Source of the DNA: Streptomyces sp. NRRL B-24484
GTDB taxonomy: Bacteria > Actinomycetota > Actinomycetes > Streptomycetales > Streptomycetaceae
Reading direction: 5' to 3'
Length of the DNA: 41,882 nucleotides
Assembly: GCF_000717715.1 (NCBI RefSeq)
Contig: NZ_JOAI01000061.1
Span: 1-41,882, forward strand
The notes beneath the pieces are model-generated. The model did not search any database and was not told where the DNA came from. It saw only the letters and a program-made list of their open reading frames with translations. Made by a program: the position numbers and the translations under genes. Of this stretch, positions 41,221-41,882 are shown one piece after another. Within the stretch, counting starts at the first letter, position 1, and each line of letters starts with the position of its first letter.

Positions 41221-41781
41221 ATGGCGGGGAACACTGCGGACGGCGCGGACGGGAGCCCGGTCGGTCGTCAACTGGCCTTCGTGGAACAGGAGGTGCGCAG
41301 TGAGCTGCGGATCCGGACCCGGCGGCGGGACGCCGACCGCAGGCGGGCGTTCGCGCTGCAGATCTCCACGGTGGGCTTGTCGGCGGTGATCACCGTGCTG
41401 CTGGGTGTCCAGGTGGGCGAGCCGACCCGGCAGTGGCTGTCGGACGTCGCCCTCGGCCTCGGTGCGGCGATCACGGTGCTCGCCGCCTGGCAGGCGTTCT
41501 TCTCGCACCGTGCGCTCTGGCTGCAGCGCTCCGACACGGTGCACCGGCTGGCCGCGCTGGAGCGCCGGCTCGCCTTCCACCGGGCCGGGCCGGCCGGGGC
41601 CGACCCCGAACCCGCACAGGTGGCGGAGTTCCTCGCCGCGTACGAGGAGATCGTCCAGGCCGACCACGACGCGTGGGCGCGGGTGCGCAGCGCCTCCGAC
41701 CCGCAGGTGGCCCAGTCGCCCGTCGCGGCGCCCTCGCGGACGCCCGTCCTGCCGGCCGCCCGGCAGGAACCCCCCGCCTGA
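41221..41781 (+). CDS. SLATT-like (DUF4231-type) two-helix membrane protein
   Basis: The 186-residue protein has a charged N-terminal helix (LAFVEQEVRSELRIRTRRRD), two membrane helices (about 44-65, FALQISTVGLSAVITVLLGV; about 72-94, WLSDVALGLGAAITVLAAWQ) and a C-terminal amphipathic part (ALWLQRSDTVHRLAALERRL, AEFLAAYEEIVQADHDAWAR). This arrangement resembles the SLATT domain, predicted to be a pore-forming effector in nucleotide-signalling defence systems. No sensor or nucleotide cyclase is adjacent, so a defence role is unproven. ATG 41221 follows GGGGGAGAGGA. The assignment rests on layout, not a strict motif. Confidence 0.6.
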   Translation: MAGNTADGADGSPVGRQLAFVEQEVRSELRIRTRRRDADRRRAFALQISTVGLSAVITVLLGVQVGEPTRQWLSDVALGLGAAITVLAAWQAFFSHRALWLQRSDTVHRLAALERRLAFHRAGPAGADPEPAQVAEFLAAYEEIVQADHDAWARVRSASDPQVAQSPVAAPSRTPVLPAARQEPPA

Positions 41782-41819
41782 ACGACTCCGTTGGGAAATC
41801 CACAAACTGGGTTGGGTGA

Positions 41820-41882
41820 TCAAGCTGCCAGGTCGAGAGCGGCGAGGTGCGAGGTTCTCGTCTTGCCGAGCGGTGTGCCGTT
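41820..41882 (-). CDS. Possible transposase C-terminus (partial)
   Basis: A minus-strand frame enters from the right edge and stops at 41820-41822. Its last 20 residues read NGTPLGKTRTSHLAALDLAA, similar in feel to the C-termini of some actinomycete IS transposases. The adjacent 41788-41820 (TTGGGAAATCCACAAACTGG and following) is much richer in A/T than the neighbourhood, as an IS end might be. No terminal repeat pair can be tested because the other end is outside. Evidence is thin. Confidence 0.35.
   Translation of the reverse strand, partial: NGTPLGKTRTSHLAALDLAA

Noticed and set aside
1..41882. tRNA, rRNA, riboswitch or CRISPR features
   Set aside because: No cloverleaf with a GGTTCGAATCC-type arm, no rRNA segments, no regular repeat-spacer array and no recognisable riboswitch core were seen on either strand by eye.

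Overview
The window is GC-rich actinomycete DNA, most likely Streptomycetaceae (Streptomyces or Kitasatospora). The indications are strong third-position GC, GTG starts, AGGAG-type ribosome binding sites, a PucR regulator, a family 2B encapsulin (EshA-like), an SSS permease, a SigE70-type sigma factor and a WXG100-type secreted enzyme. It reads as chromosomal. The only mobile-element hint is a possible transposase C-terminus at the right edge.

Layout. 1-3.1 kb: a cut-off lipoprotein with a His-Pro repeat tail, a family 2B encapsulin shell protein with no recognisable cargo gene beside it, and a dimethylargininase, all on the minus strand. 3.4-6.4 kb: a two-gene plus-strand operon of a PobA-like aromatic hydroxylase and an O-methyltransferase with an unrecognised N-terminal domain of about 220 residues. 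6.4-13.8 kb: a stress/envelope block with HdeD, two SHOCT proteins, a large MalT-type LuxR regulator, a DUF7144-like membrane protein, a DUF6325-like protein and a DHA2 MFS transporter. 13.9-15.0 kb: an IclR regulator with no obvious standard start, and an ABM monooxygenase. 15.2-19.4 kb: a NasC-CysJ fusion assimilatory nitrate reductase with a GlnR-like upstream box. 19.4-21.2 kb: a WXG100-lytic transglycosylase and a lipoprotein. 21.4-22.2 kb: a crotonase.

22.3-28.1 kb: a PucR regulator divergent from an SSS permease, a ureohydrolase and a TPP decarboxylase-like enzyme. This looks like a guanidino-compound (arginine transaminase-type) catabolic operon. 28.2-29.6 kb: a thioesterase and a LysR regulator. 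29.65-33.2 kb: a tandem duplication of about 0.7 kb carrying a DUF7144-like gene together with the first codons of glutamate decarboxylase, followed by intact gad and a PdxH-like gene. 33.2-39.3 kb: a self-contained fructose PTS, fruR-fruK-fruA divergent from ptsH-ptsI, sharing two inverted copies of GGCGTAAA-N6-TGAA. 39.4-41.8 kb: an extracytoplasmic sigma factor with a membrane-anchored partner, and a SLATT-like 2TM protein.

Nitrogen and amino-acid themes recur: nitrate assimilation, guanidino catabolism, dimethylargininase, and glutamate decarboxylation with PLP supply. No tRNA, rRNA or CRISPR was seen. All functions are from reading the sequence; no database search was run.
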